Shown: positions 23,341 to 33,569, counted from the stretch's first letter. The stretch: 64,000 nt of DNA from Polyangium jinanense (GCF_028435365.1 NZ_JAGTJJ010000060.1:1-64000), one strand, 5' to 3'. The notes: generated from the sequence alone by a model not told the origin. A program made the numbers and translations.

Positions 23341-26300
23341 TCACTTTCGCCGCCGCGCGCCGGCCCGACGTCCCGCCGCGCTGAGCCATACGATGATCGC
23401 GCCGGCGAGCGGAGCGAGCGGCGTCGGCCCCTGATCTGCCGTTTGGCAGGTGCAACCGCCGCCCACGGGGATGATACGAGGCTCGTCCTCCCCGCCGGCG
23501 CCCGTCGTTGCGGCCATACCACCGGCGCCAGCCATTCCGCCGCTGCCGGTTGCACCCCCACTGCCGCCTGCGCCGCCGGAGCCACCCATTCCGCCGGAGC
23601 CACCCATTCCGCCGGAGCCACCCATTCCGCCGGAGCCACCAGCACCTCCAGCGCCGCCCATTCCGCCGCTACCGCCCGCGCCGCCGCTGCCGCCCATTCC
23701 ACCCGAGCCGCCCATGCCACCGGCACCGCCCATTCCCCCAACTCCGCCCGCGCCACCGCTGCCCGTGCTCCCCGTCCCGATCCCCTCGTTCAAGCAGATC
23801 CCGCTCACGCACTGGCCGCCGCTACATTGTGCGTCCGTCGTGCACGACGTGAAATCGATGATCCGCGCCTGAACCCGCGCGCTGCCGAACGGAGCTTCGA
23901 GGTGGAACGTCGAATACGTGACCAGCACCTTGCCGCCGTTCGTCGACGCGAGCGACGGGATGCCTTTTGGCATGTCGTCCGTGGTGATCGGCAAGCTCGT
24001 GATGACCGCGAGATTGCTGTCCAGCACGACGGCCGCTTCGTCGGTCAGTGTGGGGCCGCAAGCCCGGTAGGCGACGACGAACCGGTCGCCGTCTCTGATC
24101 GCGCCGCGTTCCTCCAGCCCGAGGTAGGCGCAGCCGGGATGGCTCGCGAGCTCGATCGGCGCCGCGTCCACGAGCGTGCCGGCCGGGCTCACCCGTACCC
24201 CGAGGAGCTTCTTTGCGTCGCTGTCGATCCAGAACACGACATGGTTCGTCCCGTCGAACACCGTCGACATACCGGCGACGCCGCCGGGGCCCGTGAGCGC
24301 GAGCGGCGATGGATCCACCGGCGCGCCCATCGAATCGACGCGCGCCGCGCGCAGGCCCGAATCATACCACACGACGAGGTGGTTCGTCCCGTCAAACGAC
24401 GCGCTCACGACCGAGGATACCGCTCCCAGCGCGACGATACTGCCGGGGGAGACCTGTCCCCCGGTATCGATCGTCTGCGAGGCGAGCACGAGGTCCCCGA
24501 TGCCATTGTCATACGTGGGGCCCACGAGGAGCGTCCGGCCCGCGCCGACGGAGAGCGCCACGCGCTGGGTCATCTCGTTGAACGTCGGCAGCGCGATCGA
24601 GGGGGAATCGATCACGACGCCCTGCGTATCCATTCGGTTCACGAGGATCGCGCAGTTGTCGAAATCATACCCATGGGTGCAGCTCGAAAAGCCGAGGAAC
24701 GTGCTCGTCCCGTCGAACGCGGCGCTCGTGTACTCCACGTCGCCGACTCCATCCTCCACGAAGATCCCGTTCGGATCGAGGGAGACGCCTTCTGGGGTAA
24801 CACGCGCTGTATAGAGGTTCGTGCCCTGTCCCAGCACGAAATCACGCGCGTCGGACCACGCGACGACGAAGTTCTGCCCGTCGAAGGCCGCCGACGGCGA
24901 CCGCTGGTCGTTCGCGCCGCCCGAGACGAGGAGCGGCGACGCGTCGAGCGCCACGCCGGTCGGCGCGAACCGCCGCGCCTGGATCGAATAACCGCCGGGG
25001 TTGAAGCCATCGAAGTACGCGTTTTGCCACACGACGAGCGCCTGCGACCCGTTCGAGGCGCCTTGCCCGTACGCGCCGAGGTCCGTGTACGTCACGCCGC
25101 CCGGATCGAGCACCGCGCCCTGCGGGGACACGCGCGCGCGGCGCAGCGGATACGCGACGAAGTCGGTCACGTAATCGCACCACGTCACGACGGCGTTCGT
25201 CCCGTCCACCGTCACGTCGATCTCCGTCGCATCGTACACCGGCGCGCTGATGGTGATCCCCGCGGGATCCAGCACCGTTCCCTGCTGCGCGTCGAAGCGC
25301 GTGCCCATGATCGTCGTCGCATACGTGTCGTCGTCGTATTGCCCGTACGCGATGAAGTAATTTTGCCCGTTCCACACCGGCACCGGATCCCACGTGGAAA
25401 GGACCGGCGCGGGCGTCATGATCTCGATGCCCGCCACATCGACGAGCGCGCCCTGCGTATCCACGCGGTGCGCATACCCGACCCCGCCCGACTCGCGCAG
25501 GAGGAGCGCCCCCGCGCCGTTCGATGCGACGTCGAGCCGGTAGCTCGGGCTCACCGCGATCCCGCCCGGATCGAGGGCCTGCCCGGCCGGCGAGACGCGT
25601 CCGTATCGGCCCGTGCCATTGTCGACCCACGCCACGAGGTAATTCGCGCCGTCGTACGCGACCCGCGTCTTTTGCTGGATCTTCGTCGACGTCGAGAGCG
25701 TGATCGGCGCGCCCACGGGCTTGCCGTCCCCGTCGAGGCGCTGGCCGTAAATGCCCGTGTTATAGATCATGTTCGCGGCGCCCTTCTGGTATGTCAAGAA
25801 GAACCCGCTCCCGTCGCTCGCGAGCGCGGGCTTGATCGCGCCTGCGTCCCCCACGACGGGAAAACCCGTCGCGTCGAGCACGGTGCCGTCGGCGGCGATA
25901 CGCGCCGCGTAGATGCGGTTGTCCCCGGTCGGATCGAGGTAACGATTCTCTTCCCAGGCGACGAGGTAATGGATGCCATTCCACGCGACCGCCGGCCGGA
26001 ACCGCCGCCTCCCCGCGGGCAGGCCCGCGATCGGCGTATCGATCCCGAACTCCGGCGTGAGCCATGGATCCAGCACCGCCGGATACGCCGACGACGCGAC
26101 CACGCGCTCGGGCACGCGCATCACGAGCCGCCCCTCCTCGACGCGCACCGGGGTTCGCGTCTTTTTCCCGGTCGCGTCGATCCATGTCGCCCGGCCAAAC
26201 CGCACGCCGAGCCCCGTGGCCGCGTCCATGAAATGGTAACCGCCCGACGTCTCGCCGACGAACGGCTCGCCCCCCACGTCGAGCGTCACCAAAAGATCGC

Positions 26301-26817
26301 CCGCGCCTTCGGGCGCGTGCGCGAACGAATACGAGAGCTCGACGCCGCCGTCCCGATTCTCGAGGTGCTCTTCCACGTCCCCGCGCGAAACGACGAGGTG
26401 CCCATCCCTCTCCACGCGCCCCGCGCCCGCTCCGCGCCCGAGCGTGGTCCCGCCCCGCGTGATCCGCGCTTTTTTCAGCCGCAACGGCGCGCCCGCCCGC
26501 GGCGACGTGTTCGGCGACGCCGCCGGCGCGACCGGCACGATCTCGAACCCGTCCACCGTCGCCGCGATCTGGTGCGCCGACCCCGCGCCGAGAAAGCGTC
26601 CGTTCTCGGCTCGGAACCTCGCGCGGGACGCGCGAACGCTCGCGTCGAGGTCGAACGAGGGCGACATCTTCACGCCCGCTGTCTCGCGCCCGAGCGGACG
26701 GCTCTCGGCGGGCGTGGGGCTCGCGCCGCGCGAGCATCCGGCGAGTAGCGCAACGGAGAGGAGGAGGCTCGATCGCTCGGCGAGGAAACGGAGGCGCGAG
26801 AAAGTCCGGGGCATCAT
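23341..26817 (-). CDS. Large exported beta-repeat lipoprotein with MYXO-CTERM-like end
   Basis: A 1158-residue protein with a lipoprotein signal (LLLSVALLAGCSRG), an N-terminal 200-residue beta domain, and about 18 repeats of a roughly 45-residue strand unit with cores such as FDGTNHLVVWYD, YDGANYLVAWVD and FDGQNFVVAWSD. A Cys-rich segment (CTTDAQCSGGQCVSGICL), a Gly-Gly-Met/Ser/Ala tract of about 80 residues and a final GGCTCQT, helix, RRAGARRRK follow. It is probably a surface beta-propeller-type protein. No catalytic site is seen. Two ATG codons are adjacent at the start. Confidence 0.85.
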   Translation of the reverse strand: MMPRTFSRLRFLAERSSLLLSVALLAGCSRGASPTPAESRPLGRETAGVKMSPSFDLDASVRASRARFRAENGRFLGAGSAHQIAATVDGFEIVPVAPAASPNTSPRAGAPLRLKKARITRGGTTLGRGAGAGRVERDGHLVVSRGDVEEHLENRDGGVELSYSFAHAPEGAGDLLVTLDVGGEPFVGETSGGYHFMDAATGLGVRFGRATWIDATGKKTRTPVRVEEGRLVMRVPERVVASSAYPAVLDPWLTPEFGIDTPIAGLPAGRRRFRPAVAWNGIHYLVAWEENRYLDPTGDNRIYAARIAADGTVLDATGFPVVGDAGAIKPALASDGSGFFLTYQKGAANMIYNTGIYGQRLDGDGKPVGAPITLSTSTKIQQKTRVAYDGANYLVAWVDNGTGRYGRVSPAGQALDPGGIAVSPSYRLDVASNGAGALLLRESGGVGYAHRVDTQGALVDVAGIEIMTPAPVLSTWDPVPVWNGQNYFIAYGQYDDDTYATTIMGTRFDAQQGTVLDPAGITISAPVYDATEIDVTVDGTNAVVTWCDYVTDFVAYPLRRARVSPQGAVLDPGGVTYTDLGAYGQGASNGSQALVVWQNAYFDGFNPGGYSIQARRFAPTGVALDASPLLVSGGANDQRSPSAAFDGQNFVVAWSDARDFVLGQGTNLYTARVTPEGVSLDPNGIFVEDGVGDVEYTSAAFDGTSTFLGFSSCTHGYDFDNCAILVNRMDTQGVVIDSPSIALPTFNEMTQRVALSVGAGRTLLVGPTYDNGIGDLVLASQTIDTGGQVSPGSIVALGAVSSVVSASFDGTNHLVVWYDSGLRAARVDSMGAPVDPSPLALTGPGGVAGMSTVFDGTNHVVFWIDSDAKKLLGVRVSPAGTLVDAAPIELASHPGCAYLGLEERGAIRDGDRFVVAYRACGPTLTDEAAVVLDSNLAVITSLPITTDDMPKGIPSLASTNGGKVLVTYSTFHLEAPFGSARVQARIIDFTSCTTDAQCSGGQCVSGICLNEGIGTGSTGSGGAGGVGGMGGAGGMGGSGGMGGSGGAGGSGGMGGAGGAGGSGGMGGSGGMGGSGGMGGSGGAGGSGGATGSGGMAGAGGMAATTGAGGEDEPRIIPVGGGCTCQTADQGPTPLAPLAGAIIVWLSAAGRRAGARRRK
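23573..23640 (-). repeat. 18-bp tandem repeat in the Gly-rich linker
   Basis: Three full copies of CATTCCGCCGGAGCCACC (23587-23640) and a partial copy (23573-23586) lie in a longer irregular array. They encode GGSGGM steps of the lipoprotein linker. Confidence 0.8.
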
Positions 26818-26903
26818 CCCATATCGATTACCACGAAGCGGACGGGGGCGGGAAGAGGCGTCACGCCCGTGTTTGAGCCCGGACTCGCGCAGTCGTCAAA
26901 GCC

Positions 26904-28100
26904 TCAGGCCGCGTGAAACACGATCGGGAGCGAGCCGGGGCCACGCACCAGAAGCGTGCGGTGCCAGGCCATCGGCTCGGGGCCGGGCGCGATGCGGCGT
27001 GCGCGATCGAAGAGCGCCTCCAGGGCGAGGCGCCCTTCCATGCGCGCGAGCTGCGCGCCGAGGCAGAAGTGCACGCCGTGGCCAAAGGGTAGGTTTTTCG
27101 GGCCGGGTCGCTCCAGATTGAATTGGTCGGGGTCCGGGAATTGCGATTCGTCGCGGTTCGCCGAGCCCGTCATAACGAGCAGCGGCGCGCCTTTGGGCAA
27201 TTTCACGCCGCCGAGCTCCACCTCGGCGGTCGTCGTGCGTGGCACCGCGTGGAGCGGCGGCTCGTACCTGAGCACCTCGTCAATGAACGCGGGGATCCGC
27301 GAGCGATCCGCGCGGAGTTTCTCCCAGAGCTCCGGCCGTTCGAGGAGGACCACGAGCGAGGCGCCGAGCATGTTCACGGCGGTCTCGATGCCGCCCACGA
27401 GGAGCAGGGTCATGAATGCAATCAGCTCGTCCTGCGTGAGGGCCTCGCCGTCGACTTTGGCCGCGAGCAGGTCACTCACGAGATCCTCGGCGGGCGCGCG
27501 CCGGCGCTCCTCCAGGAGCTCGCCGAAATACCGCCGCAGGTCCGCCACCGCGCCCCGCGCGAGCTCTTTGCGATCGTGTTCGTCCGGACGCACCGTGGTC
27601 ACGCCGCCGGTGATGAGGTCCGCCCATCGCTTGAGGCGCGCGTGCAGCGAGGGCGGGAGCCCCATCAAGTCGCCGATGACGAACGCCGGAATTCGCAAGG
27701 CATAGGGCGGCATGACGTCGACGGGCTCTCCGAGCGGCAACTCGGCGACCGCTTGCTCGGCAAACGCCCGCACACGCGGCTCCATCCGCGCCATGGCAAA
27801 CGTGCCGAAGGCCCGCGAGATGAGGGCTCGCAGCCGCCCGTGCTGGGGCGGATCCATGGTGATCATCGAATCGGCGAACGGGTTTCCGCCGAGCCACGGC
27901 GGGTTCACCGCCAGGCCAAAGCCACGTGAGGAAAAGAGCTCGGGATTCTTGAGCACGAAGAGGACGTCCTCGTGCCGCGTGACGGCCCACATGCCGCCCG
28001 GATCCACTTGACACACGGGAGCGTTGCGGCGCATGTCCGCATAAACCGGATAAGGATCGTTCCTGAACTCCGGGGAGAACACGTTGTAACGAACGGTCAT
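26904..28100 (-). CDS. Cytochrome P450
   Basis: A 398-residue soluble bacterial P450. The heme ligand loop FGHGVHFCLGAQLAR holds the Cys (about 345). The ExxR motif is DEVLRYEPP. The I-helix has LLLVGGIETAVN, where the acid (Glu) is kept but the usual second Thr is Ala. The substrate cannot be predicted. The start at 28100 is set by GGAGGA five bases upstream. No ferredoxin or reductase gene is adjacent, so it probably uses redox partners encoded elsewhere. Upstream, 136 bp separate it from a divergent lipoprotein gene. Confidence 0.93.
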   Translation of the reverse strand: MTVRYNVFSPEFRNDPYPVYADMRRNAPVCQVDPGGMWAVTRHEDVLFVLKNPELFSSRGFGLAVNPPWLGGNPFADSMITMDPPQHGRLRALISRAFGTFAMARMEPRVRAFAEQAVAELPLGEPVDVMPPYALRIPAFVIGDLMGLPPSLHARLKRWADLITGGVTTVRPDEHDRKELARGAVADLRRYFGELLEERRRAPAEDLVSDLLAAKVDGEALTQDELIAFMTLLLVGGIETAVNMLGASLVVLLERPELWEKLRADRSRIPAFIDEVLRYEPPLHAVPRTTTAEVELGGVKLPKGAPLLVMTGSANRDESQFPDPDQFNLERPGPKNLPFGHGVHFCLGAQLARMEGRLALEALFDRARRIAPGPEPMAWHRTLLVRGPGSLPIVFHAA

Positions 28101-28236
28101 GAAGTCCTCCGAAGAAGCGGGGCCCATGATACCCGCGCCCGGGTGTTTTGGGTCGGCGAAAACGTGCGTTGCGAGGGCATGGGCGCGCGCCCACGTGGTT
28201 CGGAAGGGGAGCGGGGCGCTACGCGTTGGCGCGGCG

Positions 28237-29103
28237 ATGATCGAGCCCCGCCGGACCGGAGATCCCACGAAGACGCTCATCGCGCTGGCCGCCGCGTTGG
28301 CCCTGACCACGTCCGCCTGCTCTCGCCCCGCGACACGAGCTGACGACGTCGCAGCCGCGCCCGAGCCCGTCGCGTCCGCGGAGGTGCCTGCGCCTTCCGA
28401 GGTCTCTTCGAGCGCCGTCGCGCCCCCGCCGAGCGCCTCCGCCGCTGCGGCAGCGCCGCCGTGCGCGGGCGTTCCGGCGCGCCCCGGCGTGGAGGCGCAC
28501 GAGGGCAATATCTATTTCTGCGCGCAGGATGGAGCGGCGCGCAAGCTGACCGCGTCGGGGAAAGACGATTCGCCGGCGCTTTCTCCGGACGGCAAGCGCG
28601 TGGTCTTCGTGCGGGCCGAGGGGATTGCGTCGGTGGAAGCGGACGAGGCTCGGGTCACCGACAACCGCATCCTGCTGTTCGATCTTGCGTCGGGACAAAC
28701 GCGCGAGATCGCGAAGAACGGCACGTGCCTGAGCTTGTGGTCGCCGGTCTTCGCGTTCGACGATTTCGTCTTGCTCGATGCGCGGGGGTACGAGATCCCG
28801 CGGTATACCTACACGAGCGTCTGCGGCGTCGACCTCCGGAAAAAAACGCCGGAGGTGAAAACCGTCGCGAGCGGGACTGATTGCGTGACGGCCATTCGCT
28901 CCGGGCCCCATCGAGGTCACCTCTACGCTGAGGGCTATCGCAGCCCCGGCCCCACGGAGTATTTCGCGATCGTCGACCGCTCCGGCCACATCGTCCGCGA
29001 GCTCGAAGCTTCGGCCATGACCGAAGATCCCCCCGAGGGCCCGGTCGCCCAGACCGGGGCTTTCTGTCGTCCGTCGCGGCGGCTCGATTTCCGGAAGAAG
29101 TGA
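28237..29103 (+). CDS. Lipoprotein with TolB/WD-like repeats
   Basis: A 288-residue lipoprotein (signal to TTSACSRP), followed by an Ala/Pro/Ser-rich stretch and a domain with a TolB-like signature: KDDSPALSPDGKRVVFVRAEG. Several Cys residues (PPCAGV, IYFCAQD, NGTCLS, SVCGVD, TDCVTA, AFCRP) could pair as disulfides in the periplasm. No ribosome site is obvious. Function unknown. Confidence 0.75.
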   Translation: MIEPRRTGDPTKTLIALAAALALTTSACSRPATRADDVAAAPEPVASAEVPAPSEVSSSAVAPPPSASAAAAAPPCAGVPARPGVEAHEGNIYFCAQDGAARKLTASGKDDSPALSPDGKRVVFVRAEGIASVEADEARVTDNRILLFDLASGQTREIAKNGTCLSLWSPVFAFDDFVLLDARGYEIPRYTYTSVCGVDLRKKTPEVKTVASGTDCVTAIRSGPHRGHLYAEGYRSPGPTEYFAIVDRSGHIVRELEASAMTEDPPEGPVAQTGAFCRPSRRLDFRKK

Positions 29104-29127
29104 GCCCGCCGTGATAGAGTGCGGACG

Positions 29128-29931
29128 ATGCTCCGCCACCATCGCCTCCTTCTCGGTGCCGCGCTGTCCGCATTTTGTTTGAGCTGCAACGTCATCTCGC
29201 CACCGCCGCTCTTGCCGAACCTCGCGCGGATCGCGCCGAACGAGCCGGGCGACACGCGGATCATGCTCGTCGTGGGGCTCGGGGCGGGGATCTGGGTCGA
29301 CGGAGGGGTCGGGGCCGAGCTCAGGGTCGAATCGCAAGTGAACGAGTGGGCGACGGTAGGCGGCGGACTCTCGGGCGCGCTCAATCTGGATCACGACGAG
29401 CCCGAGCCCGGATCGAGACGCGGAGCGCGGGATAACCATCCGCGCTGGCTTTATGGTCTGCGGACGTGGGGGCGGTTCAATCCCGGCGAGCTCGATTGGC
29501 TCGCGCTGAAGGCAGGCGCGGGGATCGCGGGCACGAACAAGGGGACGGTCGCGCTGACGCTCGATGGCGCCCCGCTGTTTGGCCATTCGTTCGAGGTCGG
29601 CGGCGAAGCGGGGAGCGCGCCCTGGCTCGTGAGCCCGTATGGCGGGCCCGTCGTGGCCCTGTCAGTGCCTTTGCGGCAGGGAGAAAACATCATGGACCAG
29701 CAGATCAACTTTGGGCTCGGGCCCGATATGCATACGACGAGCCATATGGAGCCCATCCCCTTCACCACGACGTTTTTCGTGGGTGCGCAAGGAGGGCTCG
29801 CCGTCGACGCGCCCGGCGCCCCGGCCTGGACAGGGGCGCTGGAGCTCCTCACGTTGCTCGGGATCTCCGATACCCATGCCGCGGTGCTTCTTGGCATTGC
29901 CACGGGGCAGGGCGTGCGTGTGCGCCCGTGA
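29128..29931 (+). CDS. Small outer-membrane-type lipoprotein
   Basis: A 267-residue protein with a lipoprotein signal (LLLGAALSAFCLSCNV) and alternating strands typical of a small beta barrel or beta sandwich (IMLVVGLGAGIWVDGG, WLALKAGAGIAG, FFVGAQGGLAVDA). The start at ATG 29128 is preferred to GTG 29119, as it leaves a normal signal peptide. It follows the preceding lipoprotein gene by 24 bp, so the two are probably co-transcribed. Function unknown. Confidence 0.7.
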   Translation: MLRHHRLLLGAALSAFCLSCNVISPPPLLPNLARIAPNEPGDTRIMLVVGLGAGIWVDGGVGAELRVESQVNEWATVGGGLSGALNLDHDEPEPGSRRGARDNHPRWLYGLRTWGRFNPGELDWLALKAGAGIAGTNKGTVALTLDGAPLFGHSFEVGGEAGSAPWLVSPYGGPVVALSVPLRQGENIMDQQINFGLGPDMHTTSHMEPIPFTTTFFVGAQGGLAVDAPGAPAWTGALELLTLLGISDTHAAVLLGIATGQGVRVRP

Positions 29932-29943
29932 GCGGGCGAGCCT

Positions 29944-32646
29944 TCACCGCTTCGGCCGGCCCGCCACGGTGCGCGCGAGCGCGAGCACGCGGAGCGCGAC
30001 GATCGGCGATTCGCTCTGATCCTGCTGCGGCAAGGCCTCGACGATGAGGCGGGCCGAGAACCTCGAAAAGAGCGGCAGCTTTTTCGAGAGCTCGATAGGC
30101 AGGTAGGTCGGGATACCCTTGTCCGCCATCGGGCCGTGGAGGAGCGCCCGGATCCATTCGGCGCCCGAGAGCTCGCGTTTCTGGTACTTGCGTTGCTCGA
30201 GCAAGACACGCCGTGAATGCACGTCGAGGTAATCGGGCGGGAGCATGCGGTTCGCCTTGGCCCACGCCTCGCGCACGCGGAGCGAGAAATTCGCCGCCAC
30301 GTCGGCGGAGCTCCCGAGCGGCGTGCCGAGCGCCTCGTTCGCGAGATCGAGCGTCTCCTTGAGCTTCTTGTCGCCCACGGCGAGCGGCGCGGCGGCGCTC
30401 GACAGGACCTTGAGGACCTCGATTTCATCGAAAGGCAATTCGAGCTCCCCCGCGACGACGAGGAGCGGAGGTTCGAGCACGCCGTCGTCGTTGACCGCCG
30501 AGAAGAGCGCATTCTCCACGTCGAGCGTGGGGATTCCGCGCGTGAGGACCTTGGAGACGCGGGATTTGTCCTCCTTCGCTTTTTCTTCCGGGGTCTTTTC
30601 TTTCTTGCGCTCGGGCTTCTTGCGAGGTTTCGGCGGCGGAGCTTCCGGGTCCTCGTCGTTCCACGGGTCTTCGGAGGCTTCGTCCGCGGGCTCTTCGGGC
30701 ACCGCGGGCGCCGTCGGCTCGAAGAGCGGCTTCCATGTTTCGTTTTCGGGGAGCCGCGGGGGAAGCTCGGGGGCGAACCACAGGAGATCGACGAGAAAAC
30801 CCACGGGCGCAGGTGCCGCGGCGGGCGTCGTGACGGTTGGTTTGTCGCGCCGCTCCTTTTCGCGATCGTCCTCCGTGGGCGCCGTGGCGGCGGCATGGGA
30901 GGCCTCGGCCGCGCCGAGGAAGGCAGCCGTGGCGAGGACGCGTGGATCACTTTTCCCGGGGCGGGAACGATCCTTTTCGAATGGCGCGGGCGGTGCGGCG
31001 GGCGGCTCGGGGCGAGCCTTTTGCGCGGCGAGCACCGCCTCTTGCCCCACCGTGGTCCCGGATGGCCGCGTGACGGGCGGCGGCTGTATCGGGAGGGCGG
31101 GCGCGGGCGGCGCCGAATGCGGGACGACGACGCCCGGGAGCGACGGAACCTGCGGGCGTGGGGGCGCGGGCGCGAGGGGCGCCTGCAGCGGCGTCGGAAT
31201 GGGCGGAGGCGGCGCGGCAATGGGCGGAGGCGGCGCCACGATGGGCGGCGGGGCCGGGGCTGCAGGTTCGGCCGGGCGCCGGAGCTGCGTCATGGGCGGC
31301 GGCGCGACGGGCATGGCCGGCGGCGGCGCGGCCATGGCGGGCGCAGGCGCAGGCACGGGCGCGGGCGGGTTTTTCTTCCCCGCGAGCCACGCGGGCATTG
31401 CATCGCGCGGGATGGTCCCGACAAACACGGCGGTGTCGTTGGCATCCTCTTCGGGCGGCGGCCGTGGGCGCGGCGGCGCCTGCGAGGGCGGCGGCTGCGG
31501 CGCGGCCGCGCCCGGCGCGAACGGCAAGGCAGGCGAGGCCGCAAAGGGCAGAGGATTGACGCCGAGGCCCCGGAGGCTGTCGGCTGTCGTCTGCGTGAGG
31601 TCGAGATCGTCGTCGTCCTCGTCGATCGCAGGCGTCGGTTCGTGCGCGGAGCGTGTCGGCTCGGGGAACCGCACGGACTCGCCGGGGTATTCGACGCCAA
31701 TGAAGATGCGGCCCGGCTGATCGCGGCCGTCGAGCGGAATCTGGGCGCGGAACGTGAGGCTCGCGATCGCGCGGTTCGTGTCGATCCACAGGGTATCGGG
31801 GACGAGATCGGGCTCCCAGGGCGGCAGGCCCTCGATCTCCACGCGCATGTGCGGCTTGATTCCCGGCAGCCGCGTGGAGAATCGTTCGATCTCGGGGTGC
31901 ATGTTTTCGAGCAAAATTGGCTCATCCGGCCGCAGCTCGGAGACGAGCTGATCCGATGGCGCGCTCTGGAAATACGAGCCGTCGAAATCCATCCCGAGCG
32001 GCGTCTCGGCCCACGTGCCATTCGCGAACGCCCCCACGAGCGCGCCGAGCTTGGCGCTGCGCACGAGCCATCGCGAAGCAATGGGCCCGAATCCGACGGT
32101 GGGGATCGGGCGGGGGACGTCCGCAGCCATCATCCCGGGGGGCTGCAGGTTTGGCAAGGTACGTCGCCCATATGCATCGACGACGGACGGGTCGATCCCG
32201 ACGGGGTTCCACGACTCATCGCCGCCGGCGGCCCGCTCGTAGCGGAGAGGCATTTGCGTCCATTTTTGCGCCTCCGAGACGGCGCCGTCCCGCGCGACCG
32301 TGCGCGCGCCGAGGACCTCGATCGATTTGTCGACGTCGGCGACGACGAGCCGCGCGAAGAGCGATCGCAAAGGCTCACGGCGCGGCGCGAACGCGCTGCC
32401 GACGAGCAAGACCTCCGGCCGGGGTTTGTAGGGCGCGAGGTCGCTCGGGGCATAGACGCATTTGCCCGGATCGTCGTCCCAGTGGTTGTCGCGCTCGTTG
32501 ACGCCCTCGGGCTCGGTCGCCACGATCGACGTGCCCGGCTTCAGCGCGTACGTCACCTTGCAGACGACCGTGAGCGACCATTGCCCCGGTTGCTCCTGCC
32601 ACGTGACGGAGCTCGTGAGGAAAGGCGGGATGGTGATGATGTCCAT
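29944..32646 (-). CDS. DUF2169-domain protein of the type VI effector island
   Basis: A 900-residue protein. The first 300 residues match the DUF2169 family: IPPFLTSSVTWQEQPGQWSLTVVCKVTYAL, then RDNHWDDDPGKCVYAPSDLAPYKPRPEVLLVGSAFAP. This family is known as a helper encoded beside vgrG and PAAR genes, probably an adaptor for loading effectors. Residues about 430-620 are a Pro/Ala-rich linker. The C-terminal 230 residues (from VLTRGIPTLDVENALF) are helical and unrecognised. It is the last gene of a four-gene unit and starts 23 bp after the PAAR gene. Confidence 0.82.
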   Translation of the reverse strand: MDIITIPPFLTSSVTWQEQPGQWSLTVVCKVTYALKPGTSIVATEPEGVNERDNHWDDDPGKCVYAPSDLAPYKPRPEVLLVGSAFAPRREPLRSLFARLVVADVDKSIEVLGARTVARDGAVSEAQKWTQMPLRYERAAGGDESWNPVGIDPSVVDAYGRRTLPNLQPPGMMAADVPRPIPTVGFGPIASRWLVRSAKLGALVGAFANGTWAETPLGMDFDGSYFQSAPSDQLVSELRPDEPILLENMHPEIERFSTRLPGIKPHMRVEIEGLPPWEPDLVPDTLWIDTNRAIASLTFRAQIPLDGRDQPGRIFIGVEYPGESVRFPEPTRSAHEPTPAIDEDDDDLDLTQTTADSLRGLGVNPLPFAASPALPFAPGAAAPQPPPSQAPPRPRPPPEEDANDTAVFVGTIPRDAMPAWLAGKKNPPAPVPAPAPAMAAPPPAMPVAPPPMTQLRRPAEPAAPAPPPIVAPPPPIAAPPPPIPTPLQAPLAPAPPRPQVPSLPGVVVPHSAPPAPALPIQPPPVTRPSGTTVGQEAVLAAQKARPEPPAAPPAPFEKDRSRPGKSDPRVLATAAFLGAAEASHAAATAPTEDDREKERRDKPTVTTPAAAPAPVGFLVDLLWFAPELPPRLPENETWKPLFEPTAPAVPEEPADEASEDPWNDEDPEAPPPKPRKKPERKKEKTPEEKAKEDKSRVSKVLTRGIPTLDVENALFSAVNDDGVLEPPLLVVAGELELPFDEIEVLKVLSSAAAPLAVGDKKLKETLDLANEALGTPLGSSADVAANFSLRVREAWAKANRMLPPDYLDVHSRRVLLEQRKYQKRELSGAEWIRALLHGPMADKGIPTYLPIELSKKLPLFSRFSARLIVEALPQQDQSESPIVALRVLALARTVAGRPKR

Positions 32647-32669
32647 GAAAAATGATTCCTGCCCGCCGC

Positions 32670-33557
32670 TCAGTCCCACTTCAGGCGCTTCGAAAAATAC
32701 CGCGCCCGCGCCCATACGTCGCGCGAGTAATCGTCGCCGGCCGAGCCATCGTCGAGCTTGGCCCAGCTCGCCGCGTCCTTCGGCTGGGTCCGGACGTTGC
32801 CCGGGCCGAAGTTGTATCCAGCGATGGAGCCCGCGAGGAGCTGCTCCCGCGTCCAGTTCGGGTGCGCGGCCTTCACGGACTTGTACGTATCGCTCCAGAT
32901 CTTCATGGCCTGCTCGGCGTGATCCATGCTGAAAGGACCACCTTTCGGTTTGTGGAACTCCTTGTCGACCTGGAACATCCCATACCCGTCTGGATCGTAC
33001 TTGCCGTACCCGTCCGCGCGGAGGTGCCTGCCGAAGCCGGATTCGCGGCTCGCGAGGCCGAGCAGGAGCGCCGGGGGAATGCCGTATTTCGCGCCGAGCT
33101 TCTTCGCGAGCGGTACGAGCTTTTGCGCCCGCGCCCGGTCCATCGGCGCCTCCACGCTTGCCCGGGGCATCTTGCCAGGCTTCATCTTGAGCAGGACCTT
33201 GTTTTGCCGCTCGGCCCGGTTCGGGCGATCCTCGGCCTCCTCCGGCTTCTTCTTCGGCGTCTTTTTCCCGCCGGCATACAGGGCCATGCTGCCGGTCTTC
33301 ACGACGCTGCCGCAGTCGAGGCAATCCCCGACGCGGACGACGGCCTTGCCATTGACGTAAATCTCGTCGGATCCCTCCTCCGCCACGCTGTCGTGGTGCG
33401 GGTGGTCGGGGCCGTCGTGCGGCTCCCAGAGGTCGCCGACACGGACGACGGCGTATCCGTCGAGGAAGACGTCGGGGCTACCCTCGAGGGCCTTGCGCGG
33501 CGGGCACCCGTCGTGGCCGCTGCATTCGTCGATGCCCTTGCGAGCTACCAGTGTCAT
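32670..33557 (-). CDS. PAAR-like protein with goose-type lysozyme domain
   Basis: A 295-residue type VI secretion tip protein. Residues 1-100 form a PAAR-like domain with two similar halves (DVFLDGYAVVRVGDLWEPHD and EIYVNGKAVVRVGDCLDCGS) that would sharpen the VgrG spike. A Lys-rich hinge leads to a goose-type lysozyme/transglycosylase domain (about 145-295) with catalytic Glu in SRESGFG (about 170), GYGMFQVD and AGYNFGPGNV. It should cut peptidoglycan of a target cell. It lies 12 bp after the VgrG gene and has a GGAGGGG site. Confidence 0.88.
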   Translation of the reverse strand: MTLVARKGIDECSGHDGCPPRKALEGSPDVFLDGYAVVRVGDLWEPHDGPDHPHHDSVAEEGSDEIYVNGKAVVRVGDCLDCGSVVKTGSMALYAGGKKTPKKKPEEAEDRPNRAERQNKVLLKMKPGKMPRASVEAPMDRARAQKLVPLAKKLGAKYGIPPALLLGLASRESGFGRHLRADGYGKYDPDGYGMFQVDKEFHKPKGGPFSMDHAEQAMKIWSDTYKSVKAAHPNWTREQLLAGSIAGYNFGPGNVRTQPKDAASWAKLDDGSAGDDYSRDVWARARYFSKRLKWD

Positions 33558-33569
33558 CGACCCCTCCCG

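Noticed and set aside
23573..23720. Regular repeats resembling a CRISPR array
   Set aside because: Units are 18 bp without unique spacers and are in frame with the Gly-Gly-X linker of a lipoprotein.
23287..26748. A very long open frame on the plus strand opposite the large lipoprotein
   Set aside because: It is a high-GC shadow: low-complexity His/Arg/Ala sequence with no domain, while the minus frame has a signal peptide, regular repeats and a sorting tail.
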